This document shows, piece by piece, positions 8,664 through 18,461 of a stretch of 64,000 nucleotides of DNA (positions are counted from its first letter, which is position 1; the number at the start of each line of letters is the position of its first letter). Position numbers and translations under genes: made by a program. Origin of the DNA: G963704535 sp963704535 (GTDB lineage Bacteria; Chloroflexota; Chloroflexia; Chloroflexales; Roseiflexaceae); assembly GCA_963704535.1 (NCBI GenBank), contig OY969916.1, forward strand, positions 5,890,001 to 5,954,000. Direction: 5' to 3'. A model generated the notes under the pieces. The model saw nothing but the letters and a program-made list of their open reading frames with translations. It was not told the DNA's origin and ran no database searches.

Positions 8664-8743
8664 ACCACGTTCGATAAATGACCGCGTAACTCCTGTCAGT
8701 ATGGGACGACCCTTCAAGATCGACAATATCAGGAGGTAGCATC

Positions 8744-9145
8744 ATGACCGAGGAAGTTGAAGTCCAAGTCCACAATATCGAGGCCACCATGGCCTCGTCC
8801 GGCGGCACCCTATTGGAAGGACTGCGCCGATTGTTGCTCGCCAGCATCGGCGTGGTCGCGCTGACTCGTGACGAGGCCGAGGTGTTTGTCAACAAGCTGG
8901 TCGAGCGCGGCGAGTTGGCGCAGAAGGATGCCGAGAAGCTGCTGCGCGAGTTCCAGAGCCGCGTGCGGCAGGGCCGGCCCGATCTCCAGAACGTGGGCGA
9001 GCGCGTGGGCGGGCGGATGGAGCAAGGCATGGAGGAGTTCCTAAACCGGCTCAACATCCCCTCCAAACGCGACATCGAGGAGTTGAGCACCAAGATCGCC
9101 CAGCTCTCGGCCCGCGTCGAGGAGCTGCGTAAGAACCAACAGTAG
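8744..9145 (+). CDS. Phasin-family polyhydroxyalkanoate granule-associated protein
   Basis: 133 aa; AGGAGGT just upstream of the ATG. Largely helical: an apolar helix (LLEGLRRLLLASIGVVALT), then charged helices and a C-terminal IPSKRDIEELSTKIAQLSARVEEL coiled coil, the signature of PhaI/PhaF-type granule proteins. It should coat PHA granules and stabilise them. It has its own promoter about 250 bases upstream. No PHA synthase is in the window. An IS110-family element begins just downstream. Confidence 0.75.
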   Translation: MTEEVEVQVHNIEATMASSGGTLLEGLRRLLLASIGVVALTRDEAEVFVNKLVERGELAQKDAEKLLREFQSRVRQGRPDLQNVGERVGGRMEQGMEEFLNRLNIPSKRDIEELSTKIAQLSARVEELRKNQQ

Positions 9146-9215
9146 TCCATAGTAAGTAGTATGTTGTCAATGGTCCGTAGGGGCGTATGCAATACGCCCT
9201 TGGTATCATGAGAGA

Positions 9216-9505
9216 TGTGGGATGGAGAGATCGCCTACGCCCCTGGCGCATCAACGTCGTTACGTAGATCGGTCCCCATCCCCATCCAATCGAGTGGTTG
9301 TGTGTCTAGATCCGACGGTTGTCGCTCACCAGTGAGACCGTTGCCACCGCCCCAGAACCCATCAGTTCGGGCGTAGACAGGTCCTTGGCTGGAGAGAATG
9401 CAGAGCACCTTGAGCACTCAGCTCGCATACCAGGTTGTTATGGGCGCCTCCAGCCCCCGATGGTTTGCGACCCGCTCGGATCGCACCGAGCTTGGAGGTC
9501 CTACC
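9216..9505 (+). ncRNA. Candidate non-coding left end of IS110 element (possible bridge RNA region)
   Basis: About 290 bases inside the inferred left edge and before the transposase start hold no credible gene. In IS110 elements one non-coding end is transcribed into a structured guide RNA. Short self-complementary stretches are present (CACCAGTGAGACCG, TCGGGCGTAGACAGGTCC). No fold was computed, so this is a positional inference. Confidence 0.35.
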
Positions 9506-10531
9506 ATGTCTGAGATGTTTGTCGGTGTTGATGTCGCCCAGACGACTTTGGTTGCAGCGTTGTGGGTCAACGGTCAGGCTGTCCGCCTGAAAGACTGTCC
9601 CAATTCGCCTGACGGCTTCCTGGCCCTCGCCGCCCAGCTTGCTCAGGCTCGTCAAACCTATGCCACTGACGGTGTCCATCTGATTGTCGAGCCGACTGGC
9701 GGCTATGAACTGGCCTTGGCCAGCTTTGCACTCCAACAGGGCTGGCTGGTCAGCCGCCCGAATCCAGCCCAGGTACGTGAGTGGGCTCGCGGTCGCGGCT
9801 ACCGCGCCAAGACCGACCGAGTGGATGGCCGTATGCTGGCTCACTATGGTGCCGAAGCGCACCCGCCACACTGGCAGCCCTTGCCAGATCAGGTCAATGA
9901 GCTGGAACTGATGTTGCGGCGCAAAGAGGATCTGGAACAGTTGCTGCGCCAGGAACTCAACCGCCAGCATGCATTGAAAGGGCGTCCAGGCGTGCCAGCC
10001 TCGGTCACGACCAGCCTGGAGCGCGTGAAAGAAGCATTGGAGCAGGAACTCCAAGAACTGGAGCAGGCAATCAAACAGCATCTGGAACTGCATACTGAGT
10101 TGAAGGAGGCAGCCAAACGCTTGCGAACGGTGCCGGGGATCGGAGCCAAGAACGTGCTGTGGGTGCTGGTGTTGCTGTATCGCTGGCACACACTGACAGA
10201 AGGTCAAGGGGATGCCAAAGGGTTGGTGGCCTACGCCGGGCTGGACCCGCAAGCGTATGAGAGTGGGACGAGTGTGCGAAAACGAGCCAGCATCTCGCGC
10301 AAGGGCAACCGCGGCCTGTGCAGGCGCTTGTTCTTGGGCGCGTTGGGCGGGATACGCGGCAAGAACGTCTTGCGGGCCTTCTACCAGCGCTTGGTTGGAC
10401 GCGGCAAGGCCAAAAAGGTGGCCTTGATCGCAGGTGCACGCAAGATTTTGGTCTGGGCTTGGGCAGTGTTTCGTGATCATACGACCTTTGATCCCAGCAA
10501 AGTCACTCGCGAACTCGCTTTTGCCTCTTGA
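9506..10531 (+). CDS. IS110-family transposase (DEDD type)
   Basis: 341 aa from the ATG with GGAGG 7 bases before it. The N-terminal RuvC-like domain carries the DEDD tetrad: Asp9 (VGVDVAQ), Glu62 (VEPTGGYE), Asp104 and Asp107 (KTDRVDGRML). After a coiled-coil spacer comes the C-terminal Transposase_20 region: TVPGIGAKNVLWVLV, GLVAYAGLDP, SISRKGNRGLCRRLFLGA, with the conserved Ser-Lys-x-Gly-N. The frame is intact, so the copy may be active. IS110 transposases work with a structured (bridge) RNA encoded in the element's non-coding end, here probably 9216-9505. Confidence 0.92.
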   Translation: MSEMFVGVDVAQTTLVAALWVNGQAVRLKDCPNSPDGFLALAAQLAQARQTYATDGVHLIVEPTGGYELALASFALQQGWLVSRPNPAQVREWARGRGYRAKTDRVDGRMLAHYGAEAHPPHWQPLPDQVNELELMLRRKEDLEQLLRQELNRQHALKGRPGVPASVTTSLERVKEALEQELQELEQAIKQHLELHTELKEAAKRLRTVPGIGAKNVLWVLVLLYRWHTLTEGQGDAKGLVAYAGLDPQAYESGTSVRKRASISRKGNRGLCRRLFLGALGGIRGKNVLRAFYQRLVGRGKAKKVALIAGARKILVWAWAVFRDHTTFDPSKVTRELAFAS

Positions 10532-10722
10532 CAAACATGAGAGCATCTACGGACCATTGTTTGCTCCCCGCTTCCCCCGCGTGCTATACTACAGGTCGCT
10601 CTCAGTTCGGATGACAACCAGGGCGGTAGCCACACGCACCACATCCCTGCTCCTGCGCCGCTTCGTGCCCTCTATTGAGCGGCGCGCCGGGCCGACGACC
10701 GCCCACGAGGAGGAGCAACGCC

Positions 10723-13226
10723 ATGAAAGCAGTTGTGATGGCCGGAGGAGAAGGCTCGCGCCTCCGCCCGCTGACGATCAACCGCCCGAAGCCGATGGTG
10801 CCGCTGGTCGACCGCCCGGTCATGGAGCATATCATCGAGCTGCTCAAGCTCAACGGCATCACCGAGATCGTCGTCACCATCCAATACCTCGCCAATGTCA
10901 TCCAGGATCATTTCGGCGATGGCTCGGCCTTTGGCGTGCATATCGATTACTCGCTTGAGGAGCAGCCGCTCGGCACGGCCGGCAGCGTCAAGAATGCCGA
11001 GCACCTGCTCAAAGAGCCGTTCCTGGTGATCTCGGGCGACGCGCTGACCGATTTCAACCTATCGCAGATCATCGAGTTCCACAACGCCAGTGGCGCCATG
11101 GCGACGCTCACGCTGACGCGGGTGCCCAACCCGCTGGAATATGGTGTGATCATCGTGAACGAGCAGGGCCAGGTCCGGCAGTTTCTGGAGAAACCAAGCT
11201 GGGGCGAAGTCTTCTCCGATACGGTCAACACCGGCATCTACGTGCTCGACCCGGAGGTCTTCAAGTACATCGAGCGCGGCAAAGTCACCGACTGGTCCAA
11301 AGACATCTTCCCGCACATGCTCACGCAAGGGCGACCCGCTCTACGGCTACATCGCCGAGGGCTACTGGACCGACGTCGGCACGATCGAGGAGTACATGCG
11401 CGCCTCCCGCGACTACATGTCCGGCAAGGTTGCGCTGCCGCGGGTCGGCCAGAACATCTTTGCTGACGTGTGGGTCGAGGGCGAGGCCGAGATCGCCCCC
11501 GACGCCCAGTTCCACGGCCCGGTCTACCTGGGCCACGGCGTCAAGATCAAGGGCGGCGTGATCATCCACGGGCCGTCGGCGATCCGCGATTATACCGTCG
11601 TCGATACGCGGGCCACGATCGACCGCTCGATGATCTGGCGCAACTCGTATATCGGCGAGCGGGCCGAGCTGCGCGGCGCGATCGTGCTGCGCCAGTGCAA
11701 CATCAAGAACCGTGCAGTGCTATTCGAGGGCGTGGTCATCGGCGACCAGACGATCATCAACGCCGGCGCGGTGATCGGCGCGAACGTCAAGATCTGGCCG
11801 AGCAAAGAGGTCGACGAGGGCGCGACGATCAGCAGCAGCATCATCTGGGGGTCGCAGGGCCGGCGGGTGTTGTTCGGGCGCTTCGGGATCTCGGGGCTGG
11901 TCAATATCGACCTGACCCCGGAGTTCTGCGCGAAGCTGAGCGCGGCCTTCGGTGCAACGCTGCCACGCGGCGCCTCCGTCACGATGAACCGCGACGCCCA
12001 CTACTCCTCGCGGATGCTCAAGCGCGCCATGATCGCCGGGCTGCCCTCGGCCGGCGTGAACGTCTCGGAGCTGCACAGCGTGCCGATCCCGGTCGCGCGC
12101 TACATCACGCACGCGCTCAACGCGGCCGGTGGCATCCACGTTCGCCTTTCGCCATTCGACAACCGCGTAGTCGATATTAAGTTCTTCGACCAGCACGGGC
12201 TCGACATCGACACGGCGACCGAGCGCAAGGTCGAAGGGGTGTTCTTCCGCGAGGACTACCGGCGCGTCTACCTGGACGAGATCGGCCGGATCAACGAGAT
12301 CGAGAATGTTGAGGCGATCTACACTGCGGCCTTCCTCAAGGCGCTGCGGCCAGAGGCGATCGCCAGCATCGCCCGCGACTTCAACATGGTCATCGACTAC
12401 GCCAACGCCAATGTCTCCGGCATTCTGCCGACGATCCTGCGGCGGCTGGAGGTCGATGTGGTCGAACTCAACGCCAACGTCGACGACGGTCGCCTGTTCC
12501 AGACCCTATCACAGTTCGACGAGGGCATGGACCGGCTGGCGCGAATCACGCCAGTGCTCGGACGCGCAGATGGGCGTGCGGATCGACAGCGGCGGCGAGA
12601 AGCTGTTCCTGGTCGATGACACCGGCCGGCGGCTCCACGGCACGCAGGCGCTGGCGGCGATCACGGCGCTGGCGATGGCGGTGAACGGCGGCGGCAGCGT
12701 GGCGGTGCCGGTGACGGCGCCGCGAGCCTTCGAGGAGATCGCCGAGCGCTACGGCGGCAAGATCGTGCGCACCCGCGCACACTCTGGCGGCGCTGATGCA
12801 GACGGCGGCGCGCAACCACGATATGCTGCTGCTGGGCGACGGCGCCGGCAACTATATCTTCCCCGGCTTCTACCCGATCGTCGACGGCATCTTCGCGATC
12901 GTCAAGATCATGGAGCTGCTGACGCTACGCAAGACCACGCCTCTCCGACGTCATCCGCGAGCTGCCGCGCTACTACATGAGCCAGGCGCAAGGTGCCCTG
13001 CCGCTGGGAGCACAAGGGCAAGGTCATGCGCATCCTGAACCAGCAGTACCAGGACCGTAAGCTGGACCAGGTCGATGGGATCAAGATCGACTTGGGGGAT
13101 GAGTGGGTGCTGATCCTGCCCGACCCCGACAGCCCGTTCTTCCATATCATCGCCGAGGGCAGCAGCGAGGACCAGGCGCGGGTGCTGACCGAGAAGTACG
13201 CCGGGCTGGTGACTGGGCTACAATGA
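10723..13226 (+). pseudogene. Mannose-1-phosphate guanylyltransferase / phosphomannomutase fusion, five frame breaks
   Basis: ATG at 10723 with GGAGG upstream. Segments read in order through three frames: nucleotidyltransferase (MKAVVMAGGEGSRLRPLT; SGDALTDF; FLEKPSWGEVFSDTVNTGIYV), left-handed beta-helix (hexapeptide repeats, about 11450-11880), then a phosphohexomutase-like C-terminus (LTPEFCAKLSAAFGA; NRDAHYSSRML; LLLGDGAGNYIFPGFYPIVDG) to VTGLQ. Frame jumps are near 11334, 12556, 12783, 12943 and 12990, and every one is +1. Residues on both sides of each break are conserved in character, so the disruption is recent or is a consensus error. Total length about 830 aa, usual for Chloroflexota. 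Supplies GDP-mannose or a related sugar for surface glycans. Confidence 0.85.
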
Positions 13227-13233
13227 AGCCTCT

Positions 13234-13302
13234 CAAATGCGTAAAACGTGAAACGTGATGCGTGAGGGCCTTTCACGTTTCACGTTTCACGTTTCACGCG
13301 CG
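13234..13302. repeat. Heptamer-arm hairpin, family 2 (CGTGAAA)
   Basis: Units CGTGAAA on the left and TTTCACG on the right. Located between convergent genes. Copies at 25580-25625, 27615-27670 and a half copy at 36356-36377. Confidence 0.85.
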
Positions 13303-13331
13303 CTTTGGGATGAAGAAGAAGTTCAGAGTCT

Positions 13332-13775
13332 CTAAGAGACGAACTTCGCATCAACCGTAAGCTCCTGGAGCCCAGGCTTGAGCAGCGTCGAGATCGGGCA
13401 GGTCTCCTTGGCCTTCTCCGCGGCGGCCATGAACGCCGCCTCGTCGATGCCGGGCACCTCGCCCTCGGTCTCAAGGTGGATCTTGGTGATCTTGAAGCCG
13501 CTCTCAGCTCGGCTGAGCGTCAGAGTCGCTTTGGTGCGGATCTCTTTGGGCGCGTGGCCCTGCGCGCCCAGCACCCCCGAGAGGGCCATGCTGAAGCAGG
13601 CCGCGTGGGCCGCCGCGATCAGCTCCTCGGGGTTGCTGCCGCTGCCGCTCTCGAAGCGCGAGGGAAAGGTGACGGTCGCGTCGCGCAGCGCGCCGCTCTC
13701 CGTCGACGCCTTGCCGGTGCCGCCGCGTAGGTCGCCGGCCCATGAGGCATGGGCGTGCCGTAGAATATCAGCCAT
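13332..13775 (-). CDS. OsmC/Ohr-family peroxiredoxin
   Basis: 147 aa from ATG 13775 (AAAGGAG nine bases upstream). It reads HASWAGDLRGGTGKASTESGALRDATVTF, then GSNPEELIAAAHAACFSMAL with the first redox Cys, and EKAKETCPISTLL with the second Cys. OsmC proteins reduce organic hydroperoxides through these two cysteines in the cytoplasm. Length is normal. Followed on the same strand, after about 90 bases, by the DoxX gene's promoter-distal end; co-regulation in oxidative stress is plausible. Confidence 0.92.
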   Translation of the reverse strand: MADILRHAHASWAGDLRGGTGKASTESGALRDATVTFPSRFESGSGSNPEELIAAAHAACFSMALSGVLGAQGHAPKEIRTKATLTLSRAESGFKITKIHLETEGEVPGIDEAAFMAAAEKAKETCPISTLLKPGLQELTVDAKFVS

Positions 13776-13862
13776 TGAGTAGTCTCCTTTCAAGCGATGA
13801 ACTGCTCGTCCTCAGCCCGTTTATAGCACCATCACCGCTGATCGTCAAGCGCGACGCGCCGA

Positions 13863-14342
13863 TCACAGCTCGCGCCTGAGCACATTGCGCTCGACCGAGA
13901 GCTGGCCGGAGCCGAAGGCCAGCAGCACCAACGCAGCGGCCAGCAGCAGCAGGTCAAGCTCGGCGCCGGCGCCCGGCTGGTCCTGTGGGGCGATGAAGCC
14001 AGCGTTGGGCAGCTTGACCAGCAAGGTGGTGATGAGCATCTCAAGCGCGAAGAGCAGGCTGACCCAGCGCGTAGCCAGGCCCAGGATCAGCAGCAGACCG
14101 CCGCCCACCTCCAGGGCCACGATCAGGATCGCGACGAAGCCCGCAAGTGGAACGCCGAGACTCCCCACAAAGCCGGTGAAGCCGCCCAGGCCCGAGAGCT
14201 TGGGCAACCCATGCAAAAGGAACGTGATGCCGACCAGGACCCGTAGGATGGTCAGCGCGTAGGGCGCGAAAGCGGTGGTGTAGCGCGCGAGTCCGACTGT
14301 TTGAACTGTTTCCTGTTGAGAAAGCGATTGTCCCTTGATCAT
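13863..14342 (-). CDS. DoxX-family membrane protein
   Basis: 159 aa from ATG 14342 (AAAGGAGGAG upstream; the frame extends 30 codons further without a site). Four hydrophobic helices: LTILRVLVGITFLLHGLPKL, FVAILIVALEVGGGLLLILG, WVSLLFALEMLITTLLVKL and LLLLAAALVLLAF. The pattern R-x8-HG-x-x-K and E-x-GGGLLLILGL is typical of DoxX/DoxD. Family members take part in membrane redox or sulfur chemistry and often accompany oxidative-stress genes such as the OsmC gene here. Function unproven. Confidence 0.85.
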   Translation of the reverse strand: MIKGQSLSQQETVQTVGLARYTTAFAPYALTILRVLVGITFLLHGLPKLSGLGGFTGFVGSLGVPLAGFVAILIVALEVGGGLLLILGLATRWVSLLFALEMLITTLLVKLPNAGFIAPQDQPGAGAELDLLLLAAALVLLAFGSGQLSVERNVLRREL

Positions 14343-14370
14343 ACGATTCTCCTCCTTTAGCTCCCGTCCT

Positions 14371-14466
14371 GCTATAGCAAACCTATTTGAGTTGTAAATG
14401 TGGGTGGGCTTTTCTGTGGGGGCTTCCCCCACACCCCCTTTTACAACTCATTTAGGAACGCTATAT
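14371..14466. repeat. Palindromic repeat with G-rich/C-rich core
   Basis: Outer arms CTATAGCAAACCTATTTGAG and CTCATTTAGGAACGCTATA are imperfect inverse copies extended by TTGTAAA/TTTACAA; the core is GTGGGGGC-TTCCCCCAC. It lies upstream of DoxX. I see no gene in the remaining stretch 14467-14764. Confidence 0.75.
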
Positions 14467-14764
14467 CCCCGGTATCCGACCGGGCTTATTATGACATACG
14501 AGGCTTGCGCCGCCAGGGACTCTCTTCACGCCTAATCCCTAAGAGGACTCTCAGACACGAGCGAATCGAACGACAGTGGACGTTTGTTATCAAACAGAGC
14601 ATCTTTCCTCACGTCCGGCGCGTTGGGATATACGAGGGCGGAGGATGATCGGTAGCCCACATTTTTGCTGTGCCCAAACTTGTCAGGCGCGGGCACGAAC
14701 AACCTTCCCAAGCGCGACGTTCCTGCTCGTACCTGACGGATGTATTCGCTACGAGGGGCTTTTC

Positions 14765-17483
14765 ATGCAACGTCAACTCCCCACTAATCTGGGCCGCTTC
14801 CCCATCTCCGCCGCGCGAATCTTGCTGTTCGCGGTGCTGGCCCTGCTCGCTGCGACGCACCCGCAGCCCCAGGCACACGCCGGGCCCACCCCCGCTACGG
14901 CCCGCCCAAGCGCGCCGCAGAGCCACGAGAGCTACGCCGTCGAGCCGGACCAATGCGCCGCCGACTGCTACGTGGATGCCATTAGCGGCGACGACGCCAA
15001 CGGCGGCGCCAGCCCAGCCAATGCGAAGAAGACCATCCAGGCGGCGGTGAACCAGGTCGTCGCCGGCGGGACGGTGCATGTGGCGGTGGGCACCTACATC
15101 GAGCAGGTGACGGCGAACAAGAGCCTGGCACTGCGCGGCACCTCCGGCGCGGCGCTCACGCTGATTCAGGCGCCGGCCACGCTACCGGCGGCGGTAAGCC
15201 CCGACTCGGCGATCATCCTGATCACCGGCGAGGGCGTGAACGTCGACCTGAGTGGGTTCACCGTGGCAGGGCCGGGGCCGGGCGGCTGCGGCAGCATTAT
15301 GAGCGGGGTCTTCGTGGGCGGCAATGCCAGCGCCACGATCCATGACAACCAGATCCTCAATATCCGCGACCAGCCTTTCGGCGGCTGTCAGAACGGCATC
15401 GGCATCCTGGTGGGCCGCCAGTCGTTCGGCACCGCCGGGTCGGCGACGATCACCGACAATCTGATCGCCGGCTACCAGAAGGGCGGCATCGTCGTCAGCT
15501 ACAGCGGGTCACAGGCCACGATCGCTCATAACACCATCACCGGCGCCGGGGTGCAGCCGTCGCTGGCGCAGAACGGGGTACAGATCAGCTCCGGCGCGAG
15601 CGCCACAGTGACCGGCAACACGATCAGCGGGCACCTGTGCGAGCACACCCGCTGCGGCCCCAACCCGCTCACGGCGGTACAGGCGACGGGCGTGCTGGTC
15701 TATGGGGCAGGCGCGCATACGCTGGTCTCCGGCAACACCATCTCGCACAACAATATCGGCGTGTTGAATGACGCGAACGGCGACCCGCTTACGATCGACG
15801 GCAACATCCTGGCTGGCAACCGCTACGTGGGCATCTACCTGGGCCAGGGCAGCGCGGTCGTCTCAAACAACGCGATCAGCGGCGGGAACATCGGCGTCGT
15901 GGCGGCATCCTTCCTGGGCGACAGCGCGAACGCCCAGGGAACCTTGACCAACAACAGCATCGCCGGCGCAAATAGGGGCATTCAACTGCTGGACGCGGGG
16001 CTGCTCGACGGAATCTTTCCGACGATCGCCGCGCAGCTTAACAGCATCGCCGGCAATACGATCGGCTTCGACAACGCCACATTCAACACTGTGGACGCCC
16101 CCAAGAACTGGTGGGGCGCTGCGAACGGGCCGGCGCCGCGCGGCGCCGGCGACCCGATCAGCGCGAATATCATCGTCAACTCCTGGATCTGCGCCGGCGC
16201 CGACACATCTCCGGCGATCGGGTATCAGCCCGACCAGAACGCGATCTGCGGCGGCGCGGCGCCCAACACTAGCATCACCGCTGGACCGACGAACCCCAGC
16301 GGTGTTAGCGCCAGCTTCAGCTTCACGGGCACCGACGATGTGACGCCACTCGCCGGCCTGAGCTTCCAGTGCAAGCTCGACGGCGGCAGCTTCGCCGCCT
16401 GCGCCGGCCAGCAACTCTACATCGAGCTTGTCTCCGGGACGCACACATTCGCCGTTCGCGCAAGCGATCCGCAGGGCAACCGCGACCCCAGCCCGGCGAC
16501 GTTCACCTGGACGGTGGATGGCACCATGCCCGTCGGTCGTGTCGATCGTGCGGGCCAATCTCAGCCCGACCAGCGCCGCCAGTGTCCGCTTCATCGTGAC
16601 CTTCAGCCAGAGTGTCTCCGGCGTGGACCTGACCGACTTCGCCCTGACCGGCAGCGGCCTGACGGGGGCCGCGATCACCGGCGCCGGCGGCGGCGGCACG
16701 ACCTGGACGGTGACGGCGAACACCGGCAGCGGCGACGGCAGCCTCAGTCTGGGCCTAGCCGACGACGACTCGATCGCCAACAATCTCGGCAACCGGCTGG
16801 GCGGCGCCGGGCCGGGCAACGGCGATTTCTGGGGCGGCGAGAGCTACAGCATCGACAAGACCGCCCCGACCGCCAATATCGTCGATGTGACGCCCGACCC
16901 GCGCACCGGCGGCGTGGACAGCATCACGATCAGCTTCAGCGAGCCGGTCACGCGCCCGGCCCCCGACGACCTGCGCCTGACTCTCAATGGCGACGTGATT
17001 ACGACCACGAGCATCCTGATCGACGGCACGGGCACGAGTTACACCGTCGAAGGCTTGGTCTGGCTAACCGGCGCCGAGGGAGAGTATGTGCTGACGCTGG
17101 TGGCCGCCGGCTCGGACATCCGGGACGCCGCCGCCAACCGGCTGGCCGCCGATGCCAGCGAGAGCTTCACCGTGCGCTGGCCGATCCGGTCGCCCATGAT
17201 CATGGCCGCGCCGGTCGGCACGACGATCCGCTATGGTCAGCAGGCCACGCTGAACGTGGAGGCCGGCGGCACCGCGCCATTCACCTACCAGTGGTACGAG
17301 GGCACCAGCGGCGACACCAGCCGGCCGGTCGAAGGGGCGACCTCCGGCAGCTTCACGACCCCGGCACTGCGCGGCACCGCCAGCTACTGGGTGCGCGTCA
17401 CCAACCCTGCCGGCAGCGTGGATAGCCCAGCGGCGATGGTGGTGATATATTATGTGGTTGAGCTGCCGTTGGTCGTACGGTAG
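14765..17483 (+). pseudogene. Secreted right-handed beta-helix protein with Ig-like repeats, one frame break
   Basis: ATG 14765 after GAGGGG. Signal peptide (AARILLFAVLALLAATHPQPQAHA). Then a DUF1565-type start (CYVDAISGDDANGG, KKTIQAAVNQVVAGGTVHV) and about 300 residues of pectate-lyase-like parallel beta-helix (ITDNLIAGYQKGGIVVSYSG; ITGAGV; VSGNTISHNNIGVL). After residue about 510 come Ig-like/Big domains (FQCKLDGGSFAACAG, DLTDFALTGSGLTGAAITG, FTYQWYEGTSGDTS). The frame shifts by +1 near 16530 (in an ATGCCCG stretch); the second frame continues to ELPLVVR. That C-terminus resembles ends seen on many secreted Chloroflexota proteins. Likely a surface carbohydrate-binding or adhesive protein. 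Confidence 0.8.
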
Positions 17484-17577
17484 AGACGGCGGCCAGGCGG
17501 CTGAACCCGCCGACTAGGAGCGCAAAGCCAGCCTACGCAGATTAGTACAGCTTCGCGTAAGTCGATCCCTGGTTGCT

Positions 17578-17603
17578 CACCACGAAAACACGAAGACACG
17601 AAG
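17578..17603. repeat. CACGAAG repeat fragment
   Basis: CACCACGAAAACACGAAGACACGAAG-type sequence, a fragment of the family found whole at 46769-46870 and in part at 25541-25579. Confidence 0.6.
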
Positions 17604-17648
17604 CTTGTGCTGAGCTTAGGCATGTTTCAAACGAGCTTTACAGTTTCT

Positions 17649-17714
17649 GAGGAGATAGCACCCCCAGGTGCGGGCCTTGGAGCAACCCCCCGCACGTGGG
17701 CGTGCTGCCTCCTC
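17649..17714. repeat. Imperfect hairpin before the 43-bp tandem repeat
   Basis: GAGGAGATAGCACCCCCAGG begins a 26-base left arm (to 17674). The right arm 17689-17714 ends GCTGCCTCCTC and is its near inverse. A related sequence starting GAGGAGTAGGCACCCCTGGT lies just after the tandem array at 18099-18160. Confidence 0.65.
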
Positions 17715-17783
17715 GTAAACCTGAAACCTGTTCATCTGAAACAGGCCTTGAAGGGAGGAACCAATCGCCTCCAAGTACACCAG

Positions 17784-18065
17784 GCCACCGTCCAGGGACA
17801 CAACCACTCACCTCCAGGGACATGATGCCACCGTCCAGCGACACAACCACTCACCTCCAGGGACATGACGCCACCGTCCAGCGACACAACCACTCACCTC
17901 CAGGGACATGATGCCACCGTCCAGCGACACAACCACTCACCTCCAGGGACATGATGCCACCGCCCAGCGACACAACCACTCACCTCCAGGGACATGATGC
18001 CACTGCCCAGGGGCAGAACCACCCCTGTCCAGGGACATGGTGCCACTGTCCAGGGAAAAATCGCT
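17784..18065. repeat. 43-bp tandem repeat (minisatellite)
   Basis: Seven starts of GCCACCG/GCCACTG at 17784, 17827, 17870, 17913, 17956, 17999 and 18042, exactly 43 bases apart; the last unit is partial. Each unit holds two related halves carrying TCCAG-S-GACA. The inner units differ by one or two bases and the outer ones diverge more. 43 is not a multiple of three and no frame is favoured, so it is not coding. The whole gap 17484-18461 contains no gene I can support. Confidence 0.9.
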
Positions 18066-18418
18066 TCTGAAGCCATTGACAGGGGTTACGTAGTCGCCGA
18101 GGAGTAGGCACCCCTGGTGCCGTGGTGTGCGCCACCCGCACCTGGGCACGTGTGTCTGCACCGGAAGCTGCACCGCCAGTTGCACGCGCCTGTGTACTTA
18201 CGACTGCTCGGCGGTCTGCACCAACTCCAGCACCGGCTTCATGGGCTCGGACGAGTCCGACAAGGATAGCGGCGGTTTGGCCCAGCTCCGCAAGGCGCTC
18301 TGGCGAGCGCTAGGATAGGCTAAACGCGGAACGCCCACGAGATGCGATTTTAATCGCCTGCAAAAAGATACGTCACACCCATGTAGGAAGCTCTACGCCT
18401 CGTTTAGATGGGTGGCGC

Positions 18419-18447
18419 TTGTACGCCTGTTCGGGCTGTGATAGACT
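18419..18447 (+). promoter_or_regulatory. Possible promoter of the methyltransferase gene
   Basis: TTGTAC (18419-18424), 17-base spacer, TAGACT (18442-18447). A start near 18455 would place the four palindromes in the transcribed leader. Confidence 0.35.
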
Positions 18448-18461
18448 TTCGCGCTATGAGA

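Larger units (their letters stand above)
9168..10559 (+). mobile_element. IS110-family element within a palindromic target site
   Basis: The outermost marks are CAATGGTCCGTAG (9168-9180) and its exact inverse at 10547-10559. Inside these, CATGAGAG occurs as a direct repeat at 9208-9215 and 10536-10543, which I take as the element's probable edges (about 1.33 kb). Joining across that repeat restores a short sequence with 13-bp inverted ends and an inner hairpin GGGCGTAT-GCA-ATACGCCC. IS110 elements lack terminal inverted repeats, so the outer arms belong to the target. Edges are inferred by eye. Confidence 0.65.

Noticed and set aside
9362..10546. 394-residue frame antisense to the IS110 transposase
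   Set aside because: Overlaps the intact DEDD transposase completely and has shadow-type composition.
17784..18065. 43-bp direct repeats as a CRISPR array
   Set aside because: Units are contiguous with no unique spacers and no cas genes nearby; this is a tandem repeat.
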